Below, in pieces: positions 1 through 9,624 of a DNA stretch of 64,000 nucleotides. The translations under genes and the position numbers were made by a program. Below the pieces are notes generated by a model. That model had not been told where the DNA came from and did no database searches. It worked only from the letters and a program-made list of their open reading frames with translations. Within the stretch, counting starts at the first letter, position 1. The number at the start of each line of letters is the position of its first letter. This stretch comes from Mycobacteroides abscessus ATCC 19977 (GTDB taxonomy: Bacteria; Actinomycetota; Actinomycetes; Mycobacteriales; Mycobacteriaceae): NCBI RefSeq assembly GCF_000069185.1, contig NC_010397.1, positions 2,232,001 through 2,296,000 on the forward strand, in the 5' to 3' direction.

Positions 1-3000
1 CAGGAGCCCCCCGCGCCGGTGCAGACGGAGGCTCCGGCTCGAGACAGCATCCGGATATTCCCAGTCTCCGCCCGCAGCGGCTCCGCACTGCACGAGGTGG
101 CCGGGCGCTACGCCAAGCAGTTGAGCTCGGATCTCTCCCAGGACGGTGCGCAGCGTTTGAAGACCGCCGCGACGGCTCGTCGAGCGCAACACTACCTGCG
201 CAAGGGGTTCATCTACCGTGACGCTGATGATCTTCTCGCGCAGCTGAATACCTATGCGGCGAGCGATGAGGCGGCGCCACCGCGCGCCCTCGTCGAGGGG
301 ATCTCCGATCCGGTGTTCGTCTTCAGCGGCATGGGCCCACAGTGGTGGGGGATGGCGCGTGCTTTGTTGGAGCGCCCTGGGATCTTCCGGGACGCCGCCG
401 CCGAGATCGATGAAGTCTTCCAAGAGATTTCGGGCTGGTCTGTGATCGCCGAGCTGCTACGGCCACAGGCAGACTCACGCGTGAGCCGCACCGAGATAGC
501 CCAGCCGGCCAACTTCCTGGTGCAGTCCGCGCTGGCAAAGCACTTGCAACAGTTCGGAATCCGGCCCACGGCTGTGGTGGGGCACAGTGTCGGCGAAGTG
601 GCTGCCGCGTATGTCAGCGGCGCGCTCTCGCTGCGGGATGCCGCAACGGTCTCATTCCACCGGTCTCGTCTGCAAGCCAAGACGGCGGGGTCGGGCGGCA
701 TGCTCGCGGTGGGCCTGGACGCCGAGGAGGCCCAGCGCCGCGCCGCACGATTCGGTTCCGCGGTATGCGTCGCCGCCATCAACAGCACGGCGGCGACGAC
801 ACTCTCCGGCGACTCCGCGGCACTGCAGACCCTGCACGACGAGCTTGCCGGCGACGGGATTTTCGCCCGGATGCTGCACGTCGAGGTGCCGTACCACAGT
901 CAGCTGATGGATCCCATCCTCGGTGAACTGGCGACCGCGCTGGCGGGGTTGACCCCACGCAAGGCAGCGGTTCCGGTGTACTCCACGGTCACCGGAGAAA
1001 AGATGCACAGCGCGGCCTTCGCCGAGCCCGACTACTGGTGCAAGAACGTGCGCGACAGCGTCTTGTTCGCGAAAGCCGTGGATACGCTCATCGTGGACCG
1101 GTACCGGGTGTTCCTGGAACTCGGGCCCCACCCGGTGCTTCTCGGGAACATCCGCGAAAGTTTTGTGCGCCACAGCGTGTCCGGCGCCGCGATCCAGACG
1201 CTGCACCGTGACCAGGATGACGAACAGTCGGTGTTGCAGGCCATCGCCGATCTGTATGCGGTGGGGGCGATTGACGCGCCGGGACAGGCCGATATCTACG
1301 AGAGTGGCGTGGTCCCGCATATGGATCTGCCGAAGTATCCGTGGTCGCAAGAAGAGGTGTGGGAGGAGGATCCGCTCACGTTGCGTGCGCGATACGGTGA
1401 CGCCGACCGCTTCGCTCTGCTCGGTGACCGCGTGGACGCGTTGACGCCGCAGTGGGAAGTCACCCTGGCTCCCGCGAATCTGCCCTGGCTACCCGACCAT
1501 ACGGTGTTGGGCTCTGTCGTGTTGCCCGGCACCGCGTACCTGGATGCCGCGTTGTCCGCGGTCCGTCAACGCTCTGGCCGGGCGCAAGCGGGCCTGGATT
1601 CGGTGGTGTTCGCGGTGCCGCTGGTGGTCGCCGACCATGACGCCCCGATCACGCGAATCACCGTGGACGAACCGACTAAGCGGTTCACCGTCAACGGCCG
1701 GTCCGCGCACACCCAACTGTGGACGGCACATGCCAACGGGCGGCTGGTCGAGGCGAATCTGGGGTCCAAGCGGATCGACGTGTCGGCGTGGTCGGCGAAC
1801 GACAGGGTGTTCGACGGCGAGGACGTCTACAAGGGACTGTCGGCCGTGGGGCTTTCGTACGGTCCGGCATTTCAGCGCATCCAGAGTGTGCGCATCGGCT
1901 CGGCCGGTTGTGTCGCCCAACTGGCGAGTCCGGAATCCGTTTCCGCGCAACGGCATGCCGTGCATCCCGCGCTTGCCGATGCTGCCCTGCAGTGCATAGC
2001 GGTGCTGTTGGCGGCACGCCCGGAGCTGGACATACCTCCGACGGCGCATGTGCCGGCGTCGATTGACCGGGTGCGCCTCTATGGCGAGGTTCCCGAGGAT
2101 CCGGTCGCGGTCGTCGAGATCACCAGCACGCAGCCGTTGTGTGCCAATGCCTACCTGGCTTCGCGGGACGGCGAGGTCGCCTTGGCCATGACCGGGGTCA
2201 CGCTACGCCCGGTGGGATCGGCCTCGACGCCGCTGTCCGAGCTTGAGCAGTACTTCTACGAGCCTCGCTGGGAGCCTTTGGAAGAGGAGATTGAGGGTCA
2301 ACCCGCGCCTACTACCACCGCACCCGCGGCCCGTCCCGCGAACGTGATTGTCGAGATCGCGCAGGTACCCCTGGCCGTGGCCGAAGGAGCCCGCCGCGCG
2401 GCCGCCGCGGGTGTGGTCGTCCTGAATGCGGACACCGTGGAAAAAGCAAATCTCGCAGTCACTTTCGCCGAGGCCCTGGATCGGGACGAGTTCTTGAGGG
2501 TGTTGGTCACGGTGGGCTCCGGAAAGTCCGCGGTGGAGAACGTCGCGGGGCTCGTCACCGTCGCACAGTCGTTGCGCATGGTCATGGAGGCCGAGACCGA
2601 ACGCGGTGTCGTGAGCCCGGATGTACAGGCAGTCCTCGTGAGCAAGAACGCTTTCCTGGCTCCGGGTGATCGCGACCTGGATCTTGATCAGGCGGCATTG
2701 GTGGGCGCACGCAGAGTGCTGGCGAACGAGCAGCATCCCGCCAAATGGTCTCTGGTGGATCTGCCGGCAGCCGTCAGCGCGGAGGAGGTGACCGCGGAGA
2801 TCGGCGCGATGAACCGCGCCGAAGAAGTCGCGGTGCGCCAGGGCCTGCGCTGGACCCAGCGGATGCGGCGGTCCCTGCCCGAACTCGTCGCACCCTGGGA
2901 GGAACCATTTGAGCCCACGGACCCCGAGGTGGCCTATGAGGTGCAGATCCCAGATACCCGCACGCTCAAGGACATCAAGCTACGTGCATGTGATCGCATA

Positions 3001-5088
3001 GAGCCCGGTCCACGGCAGGTGGAGGTCCGTGTCGAGACTGTGGGACTCAACTACAAGGATCCGCTGAAGGTGCTCGGTATCCTCACGGAGCGTGAGCTCG
3101 GCAAGACGTACTTCAAGCTGGAGCCCGGCATGGAGGGCTTCGGCGTCATCACCCGAGTTGGCTCACAGGTCACCGAGGTTCGGGTAGGCGAAAGTATCGC
3201 GGTGGCGGAGCGAGGCCTGTTGCGCCGCTACCTGACATTCGACCTCGACGGCGGCGCAGCCTGGGAGCCGATAGCGGACGTGCACCTGCAGCGCGACGAG
3301 TTCGACCCGCTCGCCGTGGGTTCCGGTGTTCCGTTCTTCACCGCGGGCTACGCCTTCTACAAGCTCGCTGATGTGCGGCCCGGTGAGACCGTTCTCATCC
3401 ACGGTGCGGCCGGCGGTATGGGCATGGCCGCGGTACAAGTTGCCGCCAATATGGGTGCGGTCGTCTACGCGACGGCGGGTAGTGAGGAGCGGCGGCGCGC
3501 GGCGCTGGACCTGGGCGCGACCGCGGCCTTCGACTCACGGTCTGTCGGATTCGTCGACGACATCCTGCAGATCACCGAAGGACGTGGGGTCGACGTGATC
3601 TACAACTCGCTGCCCGGCGAGATGATTGCCCAGAACTTCGCCGTCGCAGGGGAGTTCTGCCGGATCATTGAGATCGGCAAGGCCGATATCTACTTCGGCG
3701 GGGCAACCGATCTTAAGCCCTTCAGCGGTAATCTGTCGTTCCACTCGATCGATATGGACCGGATGCTGCGGTTGCGCCCGGAGATTTTCCGTGAGTTGCG
3801 GCGCGAATGCACCGAGATGCTCACCGCGGGCAAGCTCACCCCGCTGCCATACACGAGGTTCCCGATCGAAGAGGTCGTCGGGGCGTTCGAGGCGGTGTTC
3901 CGCGCCGAGCACATGGGCCGGATTGTCCTGGATCTGCGCGATCAGACCCCGACGCTGTTGCCCCGGAAGCCCGAGCCAGCCCCGGTGCGTCCGGGTCACT
4001 CCTACCTCATCACCGGTGGATTCGGCGGGTTCGGTTTGGCCACGGCCCGCTCACTGGCCAGGGCCGGCGCAACCCACCTGATTCTGGCCAGCCGCAGCGG
4101 CGCCGCCACCGAGGTGGCGCGCGCCCAGATCGAAGCCTTGCGTGCCGCCGATGTCGACGTGTGGGAAGAACAGGTCGACATCAGTGACTATGACCAAGTC
4201 GCGGATCTGATCGCGAAGGTGGAGGCCTCCGGACATCCGCTGCGCGGTGTCTTCCACGCCGCCGCGGTGGCCCACGACGAGGTGATCGCCGATATCAGTG
4301 CGGAGTCGCTGCGCAAGGTGTTCCGGCCGAAGGTGCAGGGTGCGCTGAATCTCGACAAGGTCACGCGCGAGCACGATGTTCCGCTCGATCATTTCGTGCT
4401 GTATTCCTCGATCAGCGGCCTCATCGGCATCGTTCCGCAACTGACGTATGCGGCAGCCAACAGCGTGTTGGACGGCCTCGCCGCATCGCGGCGCGCGGCC
4501 GGGCTGCCTGCGCTGTCGGTGAGTTGGGGTGCGATGAGTGGTGGCGGCATGGCCGAGTCGGATGCGATCGTTAAGTTCCTCGACTCGGTGGGGCTGCGCC
4601 GCCTCAACATGGACATGGGGGCGGCCTTCATGCGGGAATGCTCACGCTTCCCGTTGTCGCATGTTGCCATCGCCGGCATCGATTGGGGGGTCTTGCGCAC
4701 CCCCTTGCCCTCGACCGCCAAGAGCACGCGTTTCGCCCATTTGTCGGCAGAAGCCGCCGCGGTATCCAATGAACAGGCCGCATTCCGTGCGGCGGTGTTG
4801 GCACTGCCGGAGGAAGAACGGGGTCCGATGGTCACCAAGGAACTGGCCAAGGAACTCGCCAACGTCCTGAAGGTCGACGTCGACAGCATCGATCCCAAGG
4901 GACCGATCGCGGATCTGGGGATCGATTCCCTGATGGCGGTGGAGTTCGCGGCACGCGCCGGTAAGCAGTTGAACATTCAGATCAGTGCCTTCCAGTTCAC
5001 CCCGGACCTCACCCTCGAGGCGGTGGGTGCCCGGGTGGCACTACTTATCGCTCAAGGGGTCGGCGATCCCGATCACGACGGGATATAA
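1..5088 (+). CDS. Reducing type I polyketide synthase (AT-DH-ER-KR-ACP), 5' end outside window
   Basis: The reading frame is open from base 1, so the true start and the expected ketosynthase lie upstream. Visible domains in order, counted from base 1: acyltransferase (nucleophile motif GHSVGE near residue 195, later VPYHS), dehydratase (HTVLGSVVLP, the HxxxGxxxxP motif, near 500), enoyl reductase (GAAGGMGMAAVQVA near 1135), ketoreductase (TGGFGGFGLA near 1337) and acyl carrier protein (LGIDSLM, phosphopantetheine Ser near 1640). A full reducing loop makes saturated, often methyl-branched, acyl chains, as in the mycobacterial Mas/Pks2/Pks5 group, which makes lipids of the cell envelope. The AT loop VPYHS is like that family, but I do not assign an extender unit. 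The thioesterase gene 6 bases downstream is probably co-transcribed. There is no IdeR-like box here, and nothing ties it to the siderophore genes further along. Confidence 0.93.
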   Translation, partial: QEPPAPVQTEAPARDSIRIFPVSARSGSALHEVAGRYAKQLSSDLSQDGAQRLKTAATARRAQHYLRKGFIYRDADDLLAQLNTYAASDEAAPPRALVEGISDPVFVFSGMGPQWWGMARALLERPGIFRDAAAEIDEVFQEISGWSVIAELLRPQADSRVSRTEIAQPANFLVQSALAKHLQQFGIRPTAVVGHSVGEVAAAYVSGALSLRDAATVSFHRSRLQAKTAGSGGMLAVGLDAEEAQRRAARFGSAVCVAAINSTAATTLSGDSAALQTLHDELAGDGIFARMLHVEVPYHSQLMDPILGELATALAGLTPRKAAVPVYSTVTGEKMHSAAFAEPDYWCKNVRDSVLFAKAVDTLIVDRYRVFLELGPHPVLLGNIRESFVRHSVSGAAIQTLHRDQDDEQSVLQAIADLYAVGAIDAPGQADIYESGVVPHMDLPKYPWSQEEVWEEDPLTLRARYGDADRFALLGDRVDALTPQWEVTLAPANLPWLPDHTVLGSVVLPGTAYLDAALSAVRQRSGRAQAGLDSVVFAVPLVVADHDAPITRITVDEPTKRFTVNGRSAHTQLWTAHANGRLVEANLGSKRIDVSAWSANDRVFDGEDVYKGLSAVGLSYGPAFQRIQSVRIGSAGCVAQLASPESVSAQRHAVHPALADAALQCIAVLLAARPELDIPPTAHVPASIDRVRLYGEVPEDPVAVVEITSTQPLCANAYLASRDGEVALAMTGVTLRPVGSASTPLSELEQYFYEPRWEPLEEEIEGQPAPTTTAPAARPANVIVEIAQVPLAVAEGARRAAAAGVVVLNADTVEKANLAVTFAEALDRDEFLRVLVTVGSGKSAVENVAGLVTVAQSLRMVMEAETERGVVSPDVQAVLVSKNAFLAPGDRDLDLDQAALVGARRVLANEQHPAKWSLVDLPAAVSAEEVTAEIGAMNRAEEVAVRQGLRWTQRMRRSLPELVAPWEEPFEPTDPEVAYEVQIPDTRTLKDIKLRACDRIEPGPRQVEVRVETVGLNYKDPLKVLGILTERELGKTYFKLEPGMEGFGVITRVGSQVTEVRVGESIAVAERGLLRRYLTFDLDGGAAWEPIADVHLQRDEFDPLAVGSGVPFFTAGYAFYKLADVRPGETVLIHGAAGGMGMAAVQVAANMGAVVYATAGSEERRRAALDLGATAAFDSRSVGFVDDILQITEGRGVDVIYNSLPGEMIAQNFAVAGEFCRIIEIGKADIYFGGATDLKPFSGNLSFHSIDMDRMLRLRPEIFRELRRECTEMLTAGKLTPLPYTRFPIEEVVGAFEAVFRAEHMGRIVLDLRDQTPTLLPRKPEPAPVRPGHSYLITGGFGGFGLATARSLARAGATHLILASRSGAATEVARAQIEALRAADVDVWEEQVDISDYDQVADLIAKVEASGHPLRGVFHAAAVAHDEVIADISAESLRKVFRPKVQGALNLDKVTREHDVPLDHFVLYSSISGLIGIVPQLTYAAANSVLDGLAASRRAAGLPALSVSWGAMSGGGMAESDAIVKFLDSVGLRRLNMDMGAAFMRECSRFPLSHVAIAGIDWGVLRTPLPSTAKSTRFAHLSAEAAAVSNEQAAFRAAVLALPEEERGPMVTKELAKELANVLKVDVDSIDPKGPIADLGIDSLMAVEFAARAGKQLNIQISAFQFTPDLTLEAVGARVALLIAQGVGDPDHDGI

Positions 5089-5094
5089 CTGGTT

Positions 5095-5886
5095 GTGACT
5101 GTTATCCAGCCCCCTGCTCCGCTTGAATGCTGGTGGTGGCCAAGGCCCTATCAGCAGTCTCTGCCCACGGTGCTGTTTTTCCCGGGTGCCGGGGCGAACC
5201 ACGCCGGCGAGCAGCACCTCGTCCCATATCTGGCGGGCGTCAACTTCGGGGTCTGGCGAATGCCGGGGCGCAGCACGCGATCGCAGGAACCGCCCCCGGA
5301 GAAACTTCGGGTACTTGCCGATGAGTGCGCGTCGGCGATTATCGGACTCGGCTGCCGTCGACCGGTGCTGGCGGGCAAGAGCTTTGGTGGCTTGTTCGGA
5401 TATGCGGTATGCCAGGCGCTCCAGGCGCGGGACTTCGAAGTGGGCCGGTTCATTCCGGTGGTGAGTGGGCATCCGTCGCTGTGGCGAATGGACGCGTTAT
5501 ACGCCAAGACCCGGGGGCACAGCCCGCAACAGCATGCGCTCTGGAGACTCACCAACGACGAGCAACGCGGGGCGTGGCCACCGAAGAAGATAGCGGACGA
5601 ATCATTGCTGGCGCAGGCGCGGCTACACGCGGTGATCGATTTCAGCCTTGGCCTGCAATCGATTTCACGGCGCCGGATCACCACACCCATCACCGAGGTG
5701 AGCGCCAAGGACGACGAGGTGCTCCCCAAGTTCGCACCACCACGCCGCTGGGCCCCCTACACCCAAGGGGAATTCACCAGCATCCTCGTCACGGGAGGAC
5801 ACTACTTCTACTGGGCCAACCCGCAGGCCCTCTCGACCATCTTGACCCATGAAGCCGAGTTCGCCCTCAGCGGCTCGTTCTCGTAG
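5095..5886 (+). CDS. Type II thioesterase, alpha/beta hydrolase (GrsT-like)
   Basis: This 263-residue protein has the outline of a stand-alone editing thioesterase of PKS/NRPS systems. It has an early FFPGAGANHAG oxyanion segment, a PGR motif, the nucleophile elbow AGKSFGG with Ser near residue 105, an acidic KDDEV segment and a catalytic His in GGHYF near the C-terminus. In most family members the elbow is GHSMG; here the residue before the Ser is Lys. It starts at a GTG six bases after the polyketide synthase stop, so it is very likely co-transcribed and clears mis-primed acyl groups from that synthase. Substrate is unknown. Confidence 0.8.
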   Translation: MTVIQPPAPLECWWWPRPYQQSLPTVLFFPGAGANHAGEQHLVPYLAGVNFGVWRMPGRSTRSQEPPPEKLRVLADECASAIIGLGCRRPVLAGKSFGGLFGYAVCQALQARDFEVGRFIPVVSGHPSLWRMDALYAKTRGHSPQQHALWRLTNDEQRGAWPPKKIADESLLAQARLHAVIDFSLGLQSISRRRITTPITEVSAKDDEVLPKFAPPRRWAPYTQGEFTSILVTGGHYFYWANPQALSTILTHEAEFALSGSFS

Positions 5887-5916
5887 CCGCCGGGGACGCG
5901 TCATGTACCGGCTACG
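5882..5916. terminator. Possible bidirectional terminator hairpin
   Basis: A perfect 8-base inverted repeat, CGTAGCCG at 5882-5889 and CGGCTACG at 5909-5916, sits between the convergent thioesterase and small secreted protein genes. It overlaps both stop regions and is followed by a short T run on the plus strand. The loop of 19 bases is long, so this is tentative. Confidence 0.35.
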
Positions 5917-6277
5917 GGTTTTCGCGTTGGCAATCCGGTCCGGTGTATTGCCAGTTCGGGTTGCTTGAGTATTGGCAGCCCGGGCCCACATACTTCCAAT
6001 TGGGGGCCGGGGCGGGCAGTCGCCCGCCTTCGCCGCGCCAATCGCGTCCTCCGTACCGCCAGCCCCAGTTGTCGAACCAACTGTCCGGGTTGACGCAGCC
6101 GGTGACGGTTCCCGGGCCCCACGGCGGTGGGGGTGAGGGGTACGGCCCGTCGAAGCACACATCCGCGGGGGCCGGTGTCGGCTGTGCCGACGCTGTCGCC
6201 GCGTTCATGATCGCGACCGGCGCGGCGATGATGCTCGCTGCTAACACGGCCTGCCCGAGCATGGTGATCTTCTTCAT
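5912..6277 (-). CDS. Small secreted Trp/Pro/Cys-rich protein with a repeated C-terminal motif
   Basis: A 121-residue protein. It begins with a clear Sec signal peptide: Lys-Lys, a hydrophobic stretch of Ala/Ile/Val and cleavage likely after ASA near residue 31. The mature part is rich in Trp, Pro, Gly and Cys. It ends in a short tandem repeat of the form PNWxYxGPxCQ, present twice about 14 residues apart. Such small exported proteins are common and mostly uncharacterised in mycobacteria; I do not recognise a named family. The two repeat Cys plus two upstream Cys could form disulfides outside the cell. It is transcribed alone, convergent with the thioesterase. Confidence 0.75.
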   Translation of the reverse strand: MKKITMLGQAVLAASIIAAPVAIMNAATASAQPTPAPADVCFDGPYPSPPPPWGPGTVTGCVNPDSWFDNWGWRYGGRDWRGEGGRLPAPAPNWKYVGPGCQYSSNPNWQYTGPDCQRENP

Positions 6278-6553
6278 CGCACAACCTCCGACGTTGGATG
6301 CCGCTGTGATCTCGCAAGATTAGCGCAACGGAAGCCGTTTTCCAGGCAATTGCGGTAATTGCGCTCGTTCACGTAGGGCGGCGCGAACCGGCGGCCGCCA
6401 TGCGGGTCTACCAGTAGCGTTGCCGGGGGCAGTGTGGGCGTGGGTGCGACCGCAACGAGTTTGCCCGACGGGCACGATGCGCCGCCCGAGCGGCGTGGGT
6501 TTCACCGGGGCCGTGCGTGAACGGGGAAACGGCCCACCACTACGCTGCTGCAC

Positions 6554-6883
6554 GTGGCACGTCGCAAACACGCTCAGCCCTGCAAGTGGTGCGGGCGTGA
6601 AGTCGACGACGCCGAGCTGGGTCGGCGACGCCAGTATTGCCGCCAGTCCTGCCGACAGCGTGCCTACGAGCAGCGGGCGGCGGTCAAGGGCACCTCGGTA
6701 CCCGCGGATGCGGTGGTGCTCACCGCTGACGAAGCCGCCGACCTGGCCGATCGGGTCTATCAGGCCCGATGTGCGGCCGAGGATGTCGCAACCGCTGTGG
6801 AGGAAGGTGCGACGCAGGACGAGTTGCGCCAGCTGTGCGAGGAGCTGCTGCGGGCCGCCAAGGCTGCCGACGGCTGGCGTTAG
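6554..6883 (+). CDS. Small putative zinc-ribbon protein, function unknown
   Basis: This 109-residue protein starts at a GTG and opens with a basic segment. It has paired cysteines in CKWCGREV and CRQSC, about 17 residues apart, separated by an Arg-rich stretch. That is the layout of a small zinc-binding treble-clef or ribbon. The C-terminal half is an acidic, Ala-rich helix-forming region. Proteins of this type occur in many actinobacteria as hypothetical proteins. The basic, Cys-rich N-terminus suggests nucleic acid binding, but this is inference. The 276 bases before it hold no other gene that I can support. Confidence 0.6.
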   Translation: MARRKHAQPCKWCGREVDDAELGRRRQYCRQSCRQRAYEQRAAVKGTSVPADAVVLTADEAADLADRVYQARCAAEDVATAVEEGATQDELRQLCEELLRAAKAADGWR

Positions 6884-6991
6884 TTCTTTTACGTCTGCTC
6901 GCGCATAACTCTTCACGGGATCTGAACGCGCTCATAGGTTGTCAGAAACTGCCGATACCGCCGCCGACCCGTAAGGATTCTCGAGCTTTTC

Positions 6992-7825
6992 ATGACCACC
7001 CGTAATACGTTGGTGGCCGCTGCGGCGACTGACTCCGACGCTCCTGAATCCGGCCCATCCCGGCGGGAGTGGGTCTTAGAGCGGCGCTGGGAGATTGTCC
7101 GTTTTCTCTCGCCGCTCGCCGTGCTGCTGATCTGGCAGGCGGGTAGTGCATGGGGGCTGATCGACCCCGATATCCTGCCCGCGCCATCGACGATCGCTCG
7201 CGCCGGATTCGAGCTGATCGCCAACGGACAGCTAGCCGAGGCGCTGCGGGTCTCGGGAGTTCGTGCCGCCGAAGGTCTGTTGCTGGGCGGTGTGATCGGG
7301 GTGGTGCTGGGTGCTGCGGTCGGTTTGTCCCGGCTTGCCGATGCCGTGGTAGATCCCACCATGCAGATGATCCGCGCATTGCCACATCTCGGACTCATCC
7401 CGCTGTTCATTGTGTGGTTCGGCATCGGTGAGCTGCCCAAGGTGCTGATGGTGGCGCTCGGAGCGGCATTCCCGCTATACCTGAACACCACGTCCGCGAT
7501 TCGGCAGGTGGATCCCAAACTCTTCGAAACCGCTCAGGTACTGGGTTTCTCCTTCTGGCAGCGCTTGCGGGTCATCGTCATTCCCGGTGCGACCCCGCAG
7601 GTGCTCGTGGGACTGCGCCAGTCTTTGGCGCTGTCCTGGCTCACGCTCATCGTCGCCGAGCAGATCAATGCCGACGCCGGCGTTGGATTCCTCATCAACA
7701 ACGCGCGCGATTTCCTTCGTATCGACGTCATCATCTTCGGCTTGGTGGTCTACGCGTTGCTGGGCATTGTCACCGACGCCATCGTGCGTGTGCTGGAACG
7801 GCGTGCGCTGCGATACCGATCATGA
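6992..7825 (+). CDS. ssuC: Sulfonate-type ABC transporter permease (SsuC family)
   Basis: A 277-residue polytopic membrane protein of the binding-protein-dependent permease family. The conserved cytoplasmic EAA-type loop (near ALGAAFPLYLNT and the following segment) contacts the ATPase. It is the first of four tightly packed genes with ATPase, lipoprotein and SsuD monooxygenase, the standard arrangement for aliphatic sulfonate uptake and desulfonation when sulfate is scarce. The ATPase gene begins 10 bases after its stop. The taurine/nitrate permeases TauC/NtrB are alternatives, but the SsuD neighbour favours sulfonates. Confidence 0.85.
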   Translation: MTTRNTLVAAAATDSDAPESGPSRREWVLERRWEIVRFLSPLAVLLIWQAGSAWGLIDPDILPAPSTIARAGFELIANGQLAEALRVSGVRAAEGLLLGGVIGVVLGAAVGLSRLADAVVDPTMQMIRALPHLGLIPLFIVWFGIGELPKVLMVALGAAFPLYLNTTSAIRQVDPKLFETAQVLGFSFWQRLRVIVIPGATPQVLVGLRQSLALSWLTLIVAEQINADAGVGFLINNARDFLRIDVIIFGLVVYALLGIVTDAIVRVLERRALRYRS

Positions 7826-7835
7826 AAGGTCAATC

Positions 7836-8585
7836 ATGACAGCGGTCTTCGAGGTCACCGAATTGTCGCCGCACTCCACCACGGCTGCGGCCGAACTGAC
7901 GTCGGTGACCAAATGGTACGGGCGCAACCGCGTGCTCGACGACGTCTCGCTGCGGGTCGGCTGCGGTGAGATCGTGGCGCTGGTCGGTCGCAGCGGCTCC
8001 GGCAAGTCGACGGTGCTCCGGGTGCTGTCCGGATTGGCTGGAGACCATACCGGCGAACGAAAGGTGCTGGGGGCGCCTGCGGTTGCCTTTCAGGAGCCGC
8101 GCCTTTTTCCGTGGCGGTCAGTGCGTGACAATGTGCTGTACGGCCTCACTCGGACCAAATTGTCCAGGGATGAGGCGCTTTCGCGCGTTGATCGGGCACT
8201 GGACGAGGTCGGCCTCGCGGATAAGGCACAGGCCTGGCCGCTGACACTCTCCGGTGGGCAGGCGCAGCGGGTTTCGCTGGCCCGCGCTCTGGTCGCGGAA
8301 CCGCAGCTGTTGCTGCTCGACGAGCCTTTCGGCGCCCTCGATGCGCTGACCCGGCTCTCGATGCACCGCCTGCTGCTGAATCTGTGGGAGCAGCACGGCT
8401 TCGGAGTATTGCTGGTCACTCACGATGTGGACGAGGCGATATCGCTTGCCGACACCGTGCTGGTGCTCGACGAGGGCCGGCTGGCGCACACCCTGCGCAT
8501 CCGCAATCCGCGTAAACCCCGGGGGAAGCATGACGCCGAAACCGAGAACCACCGAGGAGAGCTCCTTGCACAGTTGGGTGTTTAA
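7836..8585 (+). CDS. ssuB: Sulfonate-type ABC transporter ATP-binding protein
   Basis: A 249-residue ABC ATPase. Walker A is GRSGSGKST near residue 50. The Q-loop is AFQEPRLFPW, the signature is LSGGQAQR, Walker B is LLLLDEPFGALD and the H-loop is LLVTHDVDEA. The Q-loop sequence QEPRLFPW and the D-loop form are typical of the SsuB/TauB/NrtD group. The ATG at 7836 is chosen because it sits 10 bases after the permease stop and gives a normal-length N-terminus; the frame stays open further upstream inside the permease gene. The end overlaps the start of the lipoprotein gene. Confidence 0.88.
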   Translation: MTAVFEVTELSPHSTTAAAELTSVTKWYGRNRVLDDVSLRVGCGEIVALVGRSGSGKSTVLRVLSGLAGDHTGERKVLGAPAVAFQEPRLFPWRSVRDNVLYGLTRTKLSRDEALSRVDRALDEVGLADKAQAWPLTLSGGQAQRVSLARALVAEPQLLLLDEPFGALDALTRLSMHRLLLNLWEQHGFGVLLVTHDVDEAISLADTVLVLDEGRLAHTLRIRNPRKPRGKHDAETENHRGELLAQLGV

Positions 8586-9591
8586 GTCGATCGTCAGCGC
8601 GACCGCGGTGGTGCTGTCGTTGACGGCCTGCACCACCGGACGTGACGACAAGGGTGATGCCGCCGCGCCGGCGCTTGTTCCGCTGTCGGGGCTCTCGAAT
8701 CTCACGCTGCGCGTGGGTGATCAGAAGGGCGGCACCGAGTCACTGTTGCGGGCGGCGGGGGAGCTGGACAATGTGCCCTACAAGATCGAATTCTCGACCT
8801 TTACTTTCGGTCCTCCACAGATCGAGGCGCTGACCGCGGGCAAGATCGACTTCGCCGTCACCGGGAACACGCCGCCGATCTTCGGTGCAGCCTCGAAGGC
8901 CAGGATCAAGGTGGTATCCGGGTACACAAACGATGCTTCCGGTGATCAGATCCTGGTTGCCGATGCCTCGCCTATCCGATCGGTGGCCGACCTGCGCGGC
9001 AAGAAGGTGGCCGTCGGTAAGGGCAGTTCGGCGCACGGCCATCTGCTGCTTCAGCTGCAGAAGGCGAATCTGACCATCAAGGACATCCAGCCGGTCTTCT
9101 TGCAGCCAGCCGATGCGTTCACCGCGCTGAGCCAAGGTCAGGCGGACGCCTGGGCCATCTGGGACCCGTACACGGCGCTGGCCCAGAAGCAGTTGAAGGT
9201 TCGCACTCTCGTCACCGCGACCGGCGTCTCGAACGGATACGGATTCGGGGTCGCCTCGCAGGTTGCCCTACGTGATGCTCAGCGCAACACCGCGTTGTCG
9301 GATGTGGTGCAGCGCATTGCGCGGGCCAGCGCATGGGCCAGGGCTCATCCTCAGGAGTGGTACGGAAAGTACGCCGCCGCGATAGGAATCGATCCGGCGG
9401 CGGGAGAGCTTGCGCAGTCGCGCAGCTTGCGGTTGCCGATACCGCTCAACGCGGAGGTGAGCGCCTCGGAGCAGCAGCTGGCGGACCTCTTCGCGCAGTC
9501 GGGTCAGATTCAGGGCAAGCCCACCTTTTCCGATTTTATCGACAGCCGGTTCGACAACGTGCTCAAGCAGTTCTTCACCCCTTCCCAATAA
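8530..9591 (+). CDS. ssuA: Sulfonate-type ABC transporter substrate-binding lipoprotein
   Basis: A periplasmic-type solute-binding protein of the SsuA/TauA/NitT group. The N-terminus is a lipoprotein signal ending in a LTAC lipobox, so it should be anchored to the outer face of the membrane. The body shows family features such as KIDFAVTGNTPPIFG and the DAWAIWDPY hinge segment. The start is uncertain: ATG at 8530 overlaps ssuB by 56 bases, while TTG at 8566 is preceded by GAGGAGA with good spacing and gives a tighter signal peptide. It delivers the substrate later cleaved by the SsuD encoded next. Confidence 0.85.
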   Translation: MTPKPRTTEESSLHSWVFKSIVSATAVVLSLTACTTGRDDKGDAAAPALVPLSGLSNLTLRVGDQKGGTESLLRAAGELDNVPYKIEFSTFTFGPPQIEALTAGKIDFAVTGNTPPIFGAASKARIKVVSGYTNDASGDQILVADASPIRSVADLRGKKVAVGKGSSAHGHLLLQLQKANLTIKDIQPVFLQPADAFTALSQGQADAWAIWDPYTALAQKQLKVRTLVTATGVSNGYGFGVASQVALRDAQRNTALSDVVQRIARASAWARAHPQEWYGKYAAAIGIDPAAGELAQSRSLRLPIPLNAEVSASEQQLADLFAQSGQIQGKPTFSDFIDSRFDNVLKQFFTPSQ

Positions 9592-9624
9592 CCCGCATTT
9601 TTCCTCACAAGGAAGGCAATTCCC

